Assembly: GCF_008795955.1 (NCBI RefSeq) | Contig: NZ_VMHN01000001.1 | Location: 310,001 to 374,000 of the forward strand | Direction of reading: 5' to 3' | DNA from: Marinobacter denitrificans | Lineage (GTDB): Bacteria; Pseudomonadota; Gammaproteobacteria; Pseudomonadales; Oleiphilaceae | DNA: 64,000 bases | Part shown: positions 30,356-40,131 of the stretch, one piece after another | How positions within the stretch are numbered: position 1 is the first letter of the stretch | Layout of the letters: the number at the start of each line of letters is the position of its first letter | Program-made: the position numbers and the translations under genes | The notes under the pieces: model-generated | The model's database searches: none | What the model saw: the letters and a program-made list of their open reading frames with translations, nothing else | What the model was told of the DNA's origin: nothing

Positions 30356-32251
30356 TCACACTTCGATGTCTGCCATATTCCCATACGTCTCGAGCCATAC
30401 CCGGCGATCGGATGCCCGCTTTTTCCCCAGCAGCATGTCCATACGGGCGTCTGTGTCGTCGCCATCGGCAATGGTGAGCATCACCAGCCGGCGGGTATCC
30501 GGGGCCATGGTGGTCTCACGGAGCTGGAGCGGGTTCATCTCGCCAAGGCCCTTGAAGCGGGTAACGGAGATTTTTCCGCGGCGGTTTTCCGCCGCCAGGC
30601 GGTCGAGAATGCCCTGCTTTTCGTGCTCATCCAGCGCATAGAAGGTTTCCTTGCCCAGATCCACCCGGTATAGGGGGGGCATGGCCACGAACACATGACC
30701 GGCGGCAACCAGCGGACGGAAATGTTTGACGAACAGCGCACACAACAAAGTGGCAATGTGCAGCCCGTCGGAGTCGGCGTCGGCCAGAATACAGATCTTG
30801 TTGTAGCGAAGGCCGTCAAGTTTGTCAGAGCCTGGATCTACTCCGATTGCAACAGCAATGTCGTGGACTTCCTGAGAGGCAAGAATCTCGCCGGAGTCCA
30901 CTTCCCAGGTGTTGAGGATCTTCCCCCGCAGAGGCATCACTGCCTGGAATTCCCGGTCACGGGCCTGTTTGGCCGAGCCACCTGCCGAATCCCCTTCCAC
31001 CAGGAAAAGCTCGGAGCGATTGCTGTCGCTGCCGGAACAGTCCGCCAGCTTGCCAGGAAGGGCCGGGCCTGAGGTCACTCTCTTGCGGGCCACCTTTTTG
31101 CTGGCCTTCAACCGTCGCTGGGCATTGCTGATAAACAGTTCGGCCAGTGCTTCGGCGATGTCGGTATGCTGGTTGAGCCACAGGCTGAAGGCATCCTTGA
31201 CCACCCCGGAAATAAACGCCGCCGCTTCCCGCGATGAGAGACGCTCCTTGGTCTGGCCGGAGAACTGGGGCTCCTGCATCTTGAAAGACAGCACGTAGGC
31301 GCAGCGCTCCCAAATGTCCTCGGGCGACAGCTTCACACCGCGGGGCAGCAGGCTGCGAAACTCGCAGAATTCCCGCATGGCTTCCAGCAAGCCCGTGCGC
31401 AAGCCATTAACGTGGGTGCCCCCCTGGGCGGTGGGAATCAGGTTAACGTAGCTTTCCATCACCGCTTCACCACCTTCCGGAAGCCACTGAATGGCCCAGT
31501 CTACCGCTTCTTTGTTACCGGAAAAGCTGCCGGTGAAGGGCTCCAGAGGTACCGCTTCGATGTCTGCCAGCTCGGTACGCAGATAATCGCGCAGCCCCCC
31601 TTCGTAGCACCATTCATCCTTGTCGCCGGTCTGTTCCTGCAGGAAAGTAATATGCAGGCCAGGGCAAAGTACGGCCTTGGCACGGAGGTTATGGCGTAGA
31701 CGACTCACGGAAAATTTCGGACTGTCGAAATAGCTCGGGTCCGGTGTGAACTTCAGCCGGGTACCGGTGTTACGCTTGCCAACGGTGTCCACAACCTCAA
31801 GGTCGGTCTGTTTGTGGCCATCGGCAAACGTCATCCGGTGTAGTTGCCCGTCACGCTTGATCAGTACTTCAAGTTGGGTAGACAGAGCGTTGACCACTGA
31901 CACGCCTACCCCGTGCAAACCACCAGAGAAGTTATAATTACCCTGGGAGAACTTGCCGCCGGCATGAAGGCGGGTCAGGATCAGCTCCACACCTGGAACA
32001 CCATGTTCCTTGTGCATATCCACCGGCATACCGCGACCGTCGTCCTCAACACTCAGCGCTCCGTCGCTGTGAAGAATCACATCAATTCGACGGGCGTGGC
32101 CAGCCAGGGCTTCGTCAACACTGTTATCAATGACTTCCTGGGCCAGATGGTTAGGGCGACTGGTGTCGGTGTACATGCCCGGGCGTTTGCGTACCGGGTC
32201 CAGACCACTCAGAACTTCGATGGCATCGGCGTTGTACAGTTTCTGGCTCAT
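30356..32251 (-). CDS. parE: DNA topoisomerase IV subunit B
   Basis: ParE supplies ATPase energy for topoisomerase IV. The 631-residue protein has the GHKL ATPase site (VIDNSVDEALAGHA, DDGRGMPVDMHKE, GGLHGVGVSVVNALS), a transducer domain, and the TOPRIM domain with LVEGDSAGGSAKQARDREFQAVMPLRGKILN and ADADSDGLHIATL. It ends with the short MAPDTRRLVMLTIADGDDTDARMDMLLGK region typical of ParE (GyrB has an insert). Bases 30227-30355 downstream hold a small inverted repeat (CCAAC/GTTGG) but no convincing terminator. Confidence 0.96.
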   Translation of the reverse strand: MSQKLYNADAIEVLSGLDPVRKRPGMYTDTSRPNHLAQEVIDNSVDEALAGHARRIDVILHSDGALSVEDDGRGMPVDMHKEHGVPGVELILTRLHAGGKFSQGNYNFSGGLHGVGVSVVNALSTQLEVLIKRDGQLHRMTFADGHKQTDLEVVDTVGKRNTGTRLKFTPDPSYFDSPKFSVSRLRHNLRAKAVLCPGLHITFLQEQTGDKDEWCYEGGLRDYLRTELADIEAVPLEPFTGSFSGNKEAVDWAIQWLPEGGEAVMESYVNLIPTAQGGTHVNGLRTGLLEAMREFCEFRSLLPRGVKLSPEDIWERCAYVLSFKMQEPQFSGQTKERLSSREAAAFISGVVKDAFSLWLNQHTDIAEALAELFISNAQRRLKASKKVARKRVTSGPALPGKLADCSGSDSNRSELFLVEGDSAGGSAKQARDREFQAVMPLRGKILNTWEVDSGEILASQEVHDIAVAIGVDPGSDKLDGLRYNKICILADADSDGLHIATLLCALFVKHFRPLVAAGHVFVAMPPLYRVDLGKETFYALDEHEKQGILDRLAAENRRGKISVTRFKGLGEMNPLQLRETTMAPDTRRLVMLTIADGDDTDARMDMLLGKKRASDRRVWLETYGNMADIEV

Positions 32252-32367
32252 GGGAAGGGAACGACTCCACGGGTTTGTTATTAAGCTGGGCCATAGCTTA
32301 GGGATTCACGGGGAAAGATCAACGGTTGATTTGTGCTGGTGAGGAGCGGCGCAGCCCCGGAGAAGCG

Positions 32368-32859
32368 TTATCGCTGGCGTGTAAGCGTATCCAGGCCTTC
32401 GCCGGATATCCTGAGCTGTTCCCAGTCTTCGGGGGTGATGGCAATGATGGCACAGGGCGTGGTGAGCACCTGGGTCACCATGGCATCGGGGGCAGGCTTC
32501 CTGATATCAAGGGTCAGTTCCAGCACATCATCAACTATCTCCGCGGACGCCAGGGTCAAACCATAGCCCCCGGTGGATTTCTGCCCCAGCCCTACAAGCA
32601 CCAGATGCTCCTTTTCCAGATCAAGAGCCCTGAGCTTTTTCATCGCAAGGTTGCCGGATGGCAAACGCTCAAGCTTGTCGAGCTCGCTGGCGCTGTCTAT
32701 GTAGACCAGCCCCGGCGCGGTCAGGCCGCAATGATCTGACTCCGTGACCTGCCTTGCCAGCGGTGCACCAGTGGCAGTCGCCGAACGATTAACAGCACAC
32801 CCTGCTAGCAGTACGATAGCGAGCGCCAGTGCTGTCATATCTCTGAAACGATTGATCAA
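32368..32859 (-). CDS. Lipoprotein with PrcB-type C-terminal domain, coupled to S8 protease
   Basis: The protein (163 residues) has a lipoprotein signal (ALAIVLLAGC, lipid cysteine C21). The C-terminal half (about residues 75-145: LVLVGLGQKSTGGYGLTLASAE, then VTQVLTTPCAIIAI) matches the PrcB_C domain, named after a chaperone-like subunit of the Treponema dentilisin protease complex. The TTG start at 32859 overlaps the upstream protease stop (TTGA) and has GGAG 8-9 nt upstream; an ATG at 32838 is the alternative. Coupling to a subtilisin-like lipoprotein suggests it stabilises or anchors that protease. The domain call is from memory of the family pattern. Confidence 0.78.
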   Translation of the reverse strand: MINRFRDMTALALAIVLLAGCAVNRSATATGAPLARQVTESDHCGLTAPGLVYIDSASELDKLERLPSGNLAMKKLRALDLEKEHLVLVGLGQKSTGGYGLTLASAEIVDDVLELTLDIRKPAPDAMVTQVLTTPCAIIAITPEDWEQLRISGEGLDTLTRQR

Positions 32860-35516
32860 CGTTGGTTCTCCAGGCTGCGAGTTGGCACGCCATCCCGCTC
32901 TTTTTCATCAGCGGATTTCAGGCGATAGCCTTCAAACCCGACCCGCGGCAGGCCCAGGGCAGAGATAGTAGGTCGGCGAAAACTGGTACTTAACCTTACC
33001 CCGCTGAGAGGCTCGTCGCCAATCACAATTTTTTCAGGCAGCCCGTTGACCGGATACTCAGCACAGGCTTCTCCGTTCTCACAAATCAGGCCATTGTTGT
33101 CGGTGTCCGTGCCGGCCACCAGGAAATACTCTCCCGGCTCCACTTGGTCAAAGGCAAAGTGGTACTGGCCGTTATCTGCGCTGACGACGACCTGCTCGAT
33201 GGTCTGACGCTTGTCATCGGCGCTGGTTAGCAATACATAGTGTCTACCCGCATCCCGCTCGTCTGAGGAGGTGCCCAGTTGCAGCGAAACCGGAACGGTG
33301 AGCGTACCCGCGTCACCATTATCAGGGCTATATCCGATCTGCAGTTCCGTGGTGTAACGCTTATCCTCAAGGCCCGCTGTCTCCACTGACACAACGAGCG
33401 GCTCCGAAGGGGCGGTCGGTTTTTCCCCCAACACCAGCCAGCCCGCGCCAGAGGTAACATCAGTGATCGTGACCGGTTCTCCCTCCGGATAGACCGAGAA
33501 TTCCAGCTCTGCACTCAGAACAGCAGAATTGAACTGTAGCGCAGACGGAGACGACCCCAGGGTAATCGGGAAGTTTCCGTCCAGTGCCGCGTCCATTGCC
33601 GCTAGGGCATTTATCAGGCCCGCACCGTATTCAAATGCTTCCCCGACGTCTTCCGTCAGATCACCGTTTCTTAACAGGCTGCGGAATTGCCCCGGGGTAA
33701 TGCCGGGCACTTCACCTCTCATCAATGCATAGACAGCTGCCACGTGAGGCGCAGCCATCGAAGTTCCCTGCAGCCCGGCATATCCTGGCTCGAAGTTACC
33801 GTTTTCATCCCGACCCCAGGCACTGATAATCAGATCCGCTACACCATCCTGATTGGCATCGCGGCTGGCGTCACCGCCAGGTGCGACCACATCTACGGAC
33901 TCTCCCACATTGGAGTAGGAGGCGCGTTTGGCACCCCCGTCGACGGCACCGACACCAATCACGTTGGGGTACGCCGCAGGGTAGGTTGGCTCATCCGTGC
34001 CCTGATTGCCTGCAGCAGCTACTACGAGCTTTCCCTCACCGTTCGCCCAGGCAGCATCAATCGCATTCTTGAGGGCATCACTGGGCCCCAGACCACCAAG
34101 GCTGAGGTTGATCACGTCGATCTCATTGCGGCCCGCTGCCCAATTCAGCGCAGCTATCAGATCAGCGGAAGAACCTACCCCATCACGACCGAGGACGCGG
34201 ACCGGATAGATGGTCGCACTGGGCGCCAGGCCCAGTATACCAAGGGTGTTATCGGCTGCCGCGGCGATGCCAGCCACGTGGGTACCATGAAAGTTACTGC
34301 TTGTGGCTTTACCGTCGCCAGGGTCGGCGGGGTTACTGTCACGCTGACCATCATCTTCAGCGTCGATATCCAGATCCCCGGACACGTAGTCCATGGTCTG
34401 ACCAGAAATCAACCGCACATTTTCATTCAGATCCGGATGCCAGTTTCCACCAGATGCGGGGGTGGTGCTGAACATACCGGTATCCAGCACCGCTATACCG
34501 ATGCCCGACCCCACCTTGGGGGCCGCCTGCCAAGCCATTGGCGCCCGGGCCAGCGGCAGATTCCACTGCCGATCGAAGAGCGGGTCGTTGTCTGGCGAAA
34601 CTTGCTGTGACGTGTAAAGATAATTGGGCTCTGCCGTGGCCACCCCGGGCTGCTCACGAACCTCCCTGATCCAGCCCAGGGTTTCCTCCCTGGCATTCTT
34701 TATCTGGGAGGCTGACATGGCTGCCGGGTTTCCGGCGCTATCCCTGCGCATCAGCCAGACGCCCCGCCCCAGCTCCCGACGTTCAGACACCGACATCGCC
34801 GCAACCAGTGCATTGCCGCTGGTCTCTGATTCAAAGCTCACGATTGCTTCGTCGACCATGAAAGCTGGCTCGGCATAGCTGGTATTCATGACACTGCCGG
34901 AGGCCTTGCCCGCGAGCGTAAGGACGTAGCGGAAGGGAATGCCATTGCTGGTGCTGACTTCAACCAGGTAGGAACCGGGCTCGGCATTTTTCGGAAGAGT
35001 CACCATCAGTGCCTGCAGGTCAGAGGAGGTACTATCGGCAGCCACCTCCGTCAGAACTCCCCCCTGTTGTTCAAGGATGCGTAAACTTCGGTCCGGCAGC
35101 GGCTGGCTCTGATCCGGCGACAAGAACACCTGCACGGCTATCCGGTCTCCAGGTGATAGCTCGGTTGTGTAAAAATCTTCCGTATCCACGAAGAAATCGA
35201 ACCGATCCAGGGTTTCCGTGTTGTAAGTGCCATCGATGGAACTGAGATAACCACCCGCGATTGCCCCTGAAGGCAGTGCCTGGGCAGATCCGGGACTGCT
35301 ATTGTCCGCCGCTTCACCAACGCGGATGTCATCCGCAGTGTCGGAGTCCACACGCGTTCCGGTTTCTATATCAATGACCCCGGCCACGTCAGGCGGGTTC
35401 TCGGTGCTCCCGTCGGAACCCCCATCGCCCCCCCCGCCGGAGCCCCCGCCGCCACAAGCTGATAGCAGCAGCGCAAAAGACATTGAGACAGCTGTGACAG
35501 GAACAATCCGGAACAT
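32856..35516 (-). CDS. Subtilisin-like (S8) serine protease lipoprotein
   Basis: This is an 886-residue exported protease. A lipobox LLLSAC (C21) is followed by a Gly/Ser-rich tether, then a pre-domain (about 60-300) including a DVxxF-type beta sandwich (DRFDFFVDTEDFYTTELSPGDRIAVQV) and a likely inhibitor-like propeptide ending near EPNYLYTSQQVSPDNDPLF. The S8 catalytic domain (about 330-630) shows D345 (VLDTG), H413 (HGTHVAG), oxyanion N (AAAGNQG) and S586 (GTSMAAPHV). The last 240 residues form beta-rich domains. It is expected at the cell envelope or surface. It is first in an operon with the PrcB-domain lipoprotein. Confidence 0.92.
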   Translation of the reverse strand: MFRIVPVTAVSMSFALLLSACGGGGSGGGGDGGSDGSTENPPDVAGVIDIETGTRVDSDTADDIRVGEAADNSSPGSAQALPSGAIAGGYLSSIDGTYNTETLDRFDFFVDTEDFYTTELSPGDRIAVQVFLSPDQSQPLPDRSLRILEQQGGVLTEVAADSTSSDLQALMVTLPKNAEPGSYLVEVSTSNGIPFRYVLTLAGKASGSVMNTSYAEPAFMVDEAIVSFESETSGNALVAAMSVSERRELGRGVWLMRRDSAGNPAAMSASQIKNAREETLGWIREVREQPGVATAEPNYLYTSQQVSPDNDPLFDRQWNLPLARAPMAWQAAPKVGSGIGIAVLDTGMFSTTPASGGNWHPDLNENVRLISGQTMDYVSGDLDIDAEDDGQRDSNPADPGDGKATSSNFHGTHVAGIAAAADNTLGILGLAPSATIYPVRVLGRDGVGSSADLIAALNWAAGRNEIDVINLSLGGLGPSDALKNAIDAAWANGEGKLVVAAAGNQGTDEPTYPAAYPNVIGVGAVDGGAKRASYSNVGESVDVVAPGGDASRDANQDGVADLIISAWGRDENGNFEPGYAGLQGTSMAAPHVAAVYALMRGEVPGITPGQFRSLLRNGDLTEDVGEAFEYGAGLINALAAMDAALDGNFPITLGSSPSALQFNSAVLSAELEFSVYPEGEPVTITDVTSGAGWLVLGEKPTAPSEPLVVSVETAGLEDKRYTTELQIGYSPDNGDAGTLTVPVSLQLGTSSDERDAGRHYVLLTSADDKRQTIEQVVVSADNGQYHFAFDQVEPGEYFLVAGTDTDNNGLICENGEACAEYPVNGLPEKIVIGDEPLSGVRLSTSFRRPTISALGLPRVGFEGYRLKSADEKERDGVPTRSLENQR

Positions 35517-35630
35517 ATAAACTCACCAGAGCGACATCGTGGATTCGCGAGAACAACTTCCCTGTTCCTCAGCATGATAGCTAAATAACGTTGATAGCAT
35601 CGAATACGTTGCAAACTTTTCATCAGATGC

Positions 35631-35670
35631 AAAAAAATACCGCCTTCAGGTTACCCCGAAGGCGGTTTCT
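35631..35670. terminator. Bidirectional terminator between S8 protease and TRAP permease genes
   Basis: ACCGCCTTC (35639-35647) pairs with GAAGGCGGT (35658-35666). On the minus strand the stem is followed by seven Ts (complement of 35631-35637); on the plus strand by TTCTTTAT. It lies just downstream of the minus-strand TRAP permease stop and should terminate that operon. Bases 35521-35630 are the upstream region of the protease gene. Confidence 0.8.
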
Positions 35671-35686
35671 TTATAGTGAAAAATGG

Positions 35687-37738
35687 TTACAACGCGTAAA
35701 ACAGCAATGGCACGAAGGCGGCCGTCAGGAGCGTGGGCCCCATCACCACCAGCGGTAATAGCAAACGCTCATACCGGTGCCAGAAGGACCCCGTACGCTC
35801 GGCCGCCAGCACCTCGGTTTCGCCGACCACCTGCCGCGTCAGCAGATGGTTCAATGCCACCGGCGGGCTCAGGTAGCCCAGCTCGAACGCCACCAGACAC
35901 ACAATCCAGAAATGCAGCGGGTCGATGCCCAACTGGATTGCCGGCTGGGCAATGGTGGCAGACACCAGAATAACCGCCCCAAACGGGTCCATCACCATCC
36001 CGATGATGGTCAGCATCACCACGATCACCAGCATGGCCACCCACGGGCTGGTCAGGTTTTCCGGGAACAGCGCGTGAACAATGTCGGAGCGTTCCAGAAT
36101 ACCCCCGAGGCAAATGGAGAAACCAATCAGTGCCAGCAAGGCACCAATGTGCACGGCGGAGTCGCTGGCTGCAGCCGTACTGCGCATCCAGAACGCGCGG
36201 CCTCTCGATTGCCCCTGCTCCTTATGGTCCTTGCCGGAGTCAAGGTATACCAATGCCAGCATCACCAGCGGCAAGATCATCGGCGCACTGTATTCATTGA
36301 ACCCGAGCCCGAGGATCAGCCAGATGGCCAGGATAACCATCGCGGCAACGACTGCGTAGGGTATCAATGGCCGCAGCTCGGCGATGGATCTCCTGAAAGC
36401 TCCGGGTGCCGGGCGGGGTTTCCAGTTGCCCTGGGTTTTACAGACCACCACCGAGAACAGCGTGGCTGACATGATGAACACCCAGAATCCCCAGCCATAC
36501 ATCTCGGATGTGGTCACCTCCTTGTTCAGTGCGGCCACGACCACAATCAGCAGGCAGGGGTTCAGGACTACACCCAGGCTGCCGGACATCGCAGTTGTTG
36601 CCAGTGACAACTGACGCCCTGCGCCGCTCTTGCGCATCTCGTCATAGACAACGCCGCCAACGGCCAGGATAAATATACCCGAAGCGCCGGTGAAGGCGGT
36701 GGGGAACGCCGTGGCGAAAATCATCACCGAGGCCAGCATGGGTGCCGGCAAATGGTACGGCTTGATCACGTTCAGCAGCAGTTCCGGAATCCTGGTCTGC
36801 TTGAGGGCCATACCCACCAGCACGTACAGACCGATATTGATAAACATGGACGACAGGTTGGTCATCATGCCGAAGTAAATGGCCAGGCCAGAAGAGTAAC
36901 CATCGATGAAGAAGAAATAACTCATCGCAATCAGACCCATGGCGCAATACAGTGGCAACACCAGGCCCGAGGAGGCTGCCAGCGTACCCGGCTTCATCCG
37001 CGCCGGCACCGCCAGGAAGCGCACAAGGTTGATGGCCATGAACAGGCCAAAAACAGCTGCCCAGGCGTACTGCAGCAGCATGGCATCTTGCGAACCAGGC
37101 GATGAGGACAATCGGCCAACATAGGAAAACAACGAATACACCATCAGCCCATTGACCACGAACTGCATGCCCTGGCTCAGGCGCCATTCTGCGCGGTTGC
37201 GGGGCAGCCTCAGGGCAATATGGTCGGCATCCAGGGCGGAAATAGCCGCGGCCATCGCGAACATGGCAATGAACAGGAACTTGGTCAGCTCGATGTTATC
37301 CAGCAGGAAATCCGCGAATCCCTGTTCAACCGTCTTGAACACAGCCAACGCGTCCGTGGCGTGCTTCTGGTTTTCGTGGTACTGGAAATGCTTCTGCTGG
37401 CAAAGCGCCAGGTTTTTCTCCAGAGATTTGCGGATCGCGTCCGAGTCGGGTGGCGAGCTGAACAGGTCATCCGGGTCGGGCTCATAGGCCTCAACCCGTT
37501 TTTCAACCTCCGCATCGATATCCATGACCAGCTGGCACGTTGGTTCCGTGGCATCCGGCTCCAGCAGATAGTAGTTTGGCCAGGTTTGCTCACCCACCCA
37601 CAGCATGCGCGAGTGAAGTGAGTTCCCCATACCCAGAAGAAGTGTAAAAATAAGGAGCAGCAGGAGAATAACCCCGTGCAGCCGGTGCACGGGGTACAGC
37701 GTTTTCGGGCCTGCGGCTGATAATGCTCGCCAGTTCAT
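35687..37738 (-). CDS. TRAP transporter permease, fused small and large subunits
   Basis: The protein (683 residues) has a large-permease (DctM-like) part from about residue 250 onward: GATGASGIF-type segment FPTAFTGASGIFILAVGG, LGVVLNPCLLIVVVAALNKE, MVMDPFGAVILVSATIAQPA and FELGYLSPPVALNHLL. The N-terminal region has a single membrane segment (about 20-40), a periplasmic stretch of about 110 residues (TWPNYYLLEPDATEPTCQLVMD onward), then four helices that replace a separate DctQ subunit. It lies 14 nt after its binding-protein gene. Substrate is unknown; TRAP systems usually import organic acids using sodium. Confidence 0.85.
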   Translation of the reverse strand: MNWRALSAAGPKTLYPVHRLHGVILLLLLIFTLLLGMGNSLHSRMLWVGEQTWPNYYLLEPDATEPTCQLVMDIDAEVEKRVEAYEPDPDDLFSSPPDSDAIRKSLEKNLALCQQKHFQYHENQKHATDALAVFKTVEQGFADFLLDNIELTKFLFIAMFAMAAAISALDADHIALRLPRNRAEWRLSQGMQFVVNGLMVYSLFSYVGRLSSSPGSQDAMLLQYAWAAVFGLFMAINLVRFLAVPARMKPGTLAASSGLVLPLYCAMGLIAMSYFFFIDGYSSGLAIYFGMMTNLSSMFINIGLYVLVGMALKQTRIPELLLNVIKPYHLPAPMLASVMIFATAFPTAFTGASGIFILAVGGVVYDEMRKSGAGRQLSLATTAMSGSLGVVLNPCLLIVVVAALNKEVTTSEMYGWGFWVFIMSATLFSVVVCKTQGNWKPRPAPGAFRRSIAELRPLIPYAVVAAMVILAIWLILGLGFNEYSAPMILPLVMLALVYLDSGKDHKEQGQSRGRAFWMRSTAAASDSAVHIGALLALIGFSICLGGILERSDIVHALFPENLTSPWVAMLVIVVMLTIIGMVMDPFGAVILVSATIAQPAIQLGIDPLHFWIVCLVAFELGYLSPPVALNHLLTRQVVGETEVLAAERTGSFWHRYERLLLPLVVMGPTLLTAAFVPLLFYAL

Positions 37739-37752
37739 GGAGTCTCAGCCCT

Positions 37753-38763
37753 TTATTCGCGATCAGACGCTGTGCACTCGGAGGCCCCAGGATTACTGGA
37801 GCAGCGGATTTTGCTCAGCAGGCCCATCATCTTGGGGTGATAAACTTCCTCGGCGCCGTCTGTACCATCCCGCAACTGCAGGCGGTTCTCACGGAACATC
37901 TCCTGGTAGCCTTCGATATCCTTTTCGGGGATACGCACCCATTGCTCTTCGGGAATCGCGGATTCCTGGCGCTCGATCAGGTCCATGGCCTGGCCATACA
38001 TGCCCCAGGCCACCTCGCGGGATTTCTGGGCCGTTTCGTCATCGAAGACCTCATCCCGCGCAATGATCTGAATCGTCAGCTGCGCAAGGGGGTAGTCGAC
38101 AATACCACCCTCATCACCGATGCCTTTGTAGAGCTCCAGGGCCTCGTAGGCGAAGGCAGGGGCATATGCCGTATCCACGGAACCGTTATTGAACTTGCCG
38201 GCAAAGTTGGTGATGTCGGAGGGCACAACCGTCGCCTTCACGTGGTTCACCATGTGAATGGCGTCCTTCTGGTAATCAAGGGTTGCCATGCGCTTGCCTG
38301 CCAGCTTGCCGGCGGTATTGATACCCCGGTCGTTGACAAACAGATAGCCGGCACCGGCTGGAACAATTCCCAGAACTTCGTAATCGCCCTCTTTCATGAG
38401 CGAGGCTGCCTTGGGCTGCGCCAGGGTCGCCAGGGTTGTCTTGAGGTCGCCATAGGTAGGAAGCGCGCCGACCGCGCTGATGCTGCCGGTAAACCGGTTG
38501 AAAGGCCTGGTACGAAGATCCGTTGCGGCTACCGCATCGCACTGGCCGGAGTTGAAATCACCCACGGCAACCCCCTCGTCGGTGTATGGCCGCAACTCAA
38601 AGTCGACACCATGGGCCTTCATCTCCAGCGCATAGTCTTTCACCATGTTGTACATATCGCCATTGGCGCCGATCACGTCAAAGACACACATTTTGACCGG
38701 TGCAGCCGTCGCGAACGGGGCAGCGACAACCAGTGACAGGGCAGTAAGGGATTTGCGGATCAT
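37753..38763 (-). CDS. Putative periplasmic solute-binding protein of the TRAP operon
   Basis: The protein (336 residues) starts with a signal peptide (MIRKSLTALSLVVAAPFATA, cleavage near residue 20) and a mature part with VKMCVFDVIGANGDMYNMVKDYALEMKAHGVDFELRPYTDEGVAVGDFNSGQCDAV, the ligand-binding fold expected of a TRAP P-subunit though divergent from classic DctP. Cysteine pairs occur near the C-terminus (IRCSSNPGASEC). Position between the permease and a lipoprotein gene, all co-directional, supports the TRAP role. The family looks like the group annotated as putative solute-binding proteins or DUF6091; I am unsure of the number. Confidence 0.75.
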   Translation of the reverse strand: MIRKSLTALSLVVAAPFATAAPVKMCVFDVIGANGDMYNMVKDYALEMKAHGVDFELRPYTDEGVAVGDFNSGQCDAVAATDLRTRPFNRFTGSISAVGALPTYGDLKTTLATLAQPKAASLMKEGDYEVLGIVPAGAGYLFVNDRGINTAGKLAGKRMATLDYQKDAIHMVNHVKATVVPSDITNFAGKFNNGSVDTAYAPAFAYEALELYKGIGDEGGIVDYPLAQLTIQIIARDEVFDDETAQKSREVAWGMYGQAMDLIERQESAIPEEQWVRIPEKDIEGYQEMFRENRLQLRDGTDGAEEVYHPKMMGLLSKIRCSSNPGASECTASDRE

Positions 38764-38820
38764 AAGTGACCTCCGGGTTTCTTGTGTTTGTTGGCTTGTT
38801 GTCAGACTGAGGGACGACCG

Positions 38821-39876
38821 CTACAGCAGGTCGTCCAGATCCATGGTTTCCGGTTCCTCGCCTTCACGCTGGGGGCTCATCCGGCCAAAATGAGTGCGAG
38901 GGGTGCGATAGCCGTAATTGGCCGTCCAGTGTTTGTCGGATGAGAACTGGATTACGTCGCGGGCCACTTCATCCACCAGTTGGAATTCATTCCACACCAC
39001 GATGGTGTTCTCGGACTCGGCAAACCTTTTCACGACCTCTTCAAGCACCTCCGGGCGGCCGAATGTCTCTGCGGCAACGGCTTCAACAGCCATGGAAGCG
39101 CGGATGCCTGCAGCAACACCGAGGCGTGAGCTGTCTTCAAGTACTTCCCAGGGATCTGGCGACAGACTGGGACGGGTATCCGGCAGCAACAGCCAGACCA
39201 GTCCGCGGATAGCGTTTGGCAGTCCGCCCCACTTCTCGTTGTCAACACAGGTAGCGGCGCGTTCCGCCTGCGGGGCAATGTTGCGGGGCACACCAGCAAT
39301 GGCTCCGGAGTTGGCATCATTTACGATGGCCTGCATCCCGGTCAGCAGGCCCAACAAGAAGGTGAGCTCCTCCTGCTCGTCAAACAGGAACGGGCATTCG
39401 AACTCCTCTGCGGCGGGGTCAAAATCGTAAGCCGCCATGGCTCTCTGGTAGGCAATGTAACGACGCTTGGCGGTTTCAGCGTTCAACCGCTTGGCCTTTT
39501 CACGGGCATCCTTTGCCGACGGCACGTTGCCGGCGAAATCTGCACGGAGGTAATCAAGCTCCGCTTCCCAGGCCTTGTACTCGGAACAATTTGCTGCCAA
39601 CAGCATCAACAAGGAACCGGTGCTTTCCGGGGCATCCGTTACCCTGGAAAAAGAGTACAGCAGGGGATCCACGCCCTCACCCAGAGCACAGGCCATTTGA
39701 GGATCTGACATCTGCATCACGTAGGGCGTGGCTTCTCCTTCCGAGTAATTGGAAAGAACCACGCCGGTGGTCGTGTAGATGGGGTTGGCGGAACAACCGG
39801 CAAGGAGCGTCAACACCAGAAGGGCAAAGCCCCTGTTGCGAAGGCGCGTGAAGGATTTCACCAGTGAGGAGTTCAT
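38821..39876 (-). CDS. TatT-like TRAP-associated lipoprotein
   Basis: The protein (351 residues) has a lipobox (LTLLAGC, lipid cysteine C28). The mature part has helical repeats: MACALGEGVDPLLYSFSRVTDAPESTGSLLMLLAANCSEYKAWEAELDYLRA resembles the TPR-like T component (TatT) that partners some TRAP transporters. An acidic tail (EGEEPETMDLDDLL) ends it. It is the first gene of the minus-strand lipoprotein / binding protein / permease operon, 57 nt before the next gene. The TatT assignment is inferred from pattern and context; an unrelated lipoprotein is possible. Bases 39877-40131 upstream hold a 7-bp hairpin (CGGGGAT at 39909, ATCCCCG at 39926), A/T-rich sequence suited to a promoter, and no gene. 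Confidence 0.6.
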   Translation of the reverse strand: MNSSLVKSFTRLRNRGFALLVLTLLAGCSANPIYTTTGVVLSNYSEGEATPYVMQMSDPQMACALGEGVDPLLYSFSRVTDAPESTGSLLMLLAANCSEYKAWEAELDYLRADFAGNVPSAKDAREKAKRLNAETAKRRYIAYQRAMAAYDFDPAAEEFECPFLFDEQEELTFLLGLLTGMQAIVNDANSGAIAGVPRNIAPQAERAATCVDNEKWGGLPNAIRGLVWLLLPDTRPSLSPDPWEVLEDSSRLGVAAGIRASMAVEAVAAETFGRPEVLEEVVKRFAESENTIVVWNEFQLVDEVARDVIQFSSDKHWTANYGYRTPRTHFGRMSPQREGEEPETMDLDDLL

Positions 39877-40131
39877 AGTTCGTCCTGTCTTACATTGTTT
39901 TTATAGGTCGGGGATGATCTGTGGAATCCCCGCTCGTATTTTGACAGGGGCAAGAATGCTGCGAATCTTGTCTGACAAAAATGGCTGGAATGCCGATTTG
40001 GTTATGCCGATCAGGCCAATGGCCCGCAGAGACGGGAAATTAAAAGACCTATATTGATTTAAAACAATGACTTCTGAAATTCATTAAAATTGATACATTC
40101 GTACCACCACGCAAAAATTCCCTGGCCGGAC

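Noticed and set aside
33687..34610. Plus-strand ORF of 307 codons inside the S8 protease gene
   Set aside because: The opposite frame carries the complete catalytic triad; this frame has no start context or domain.
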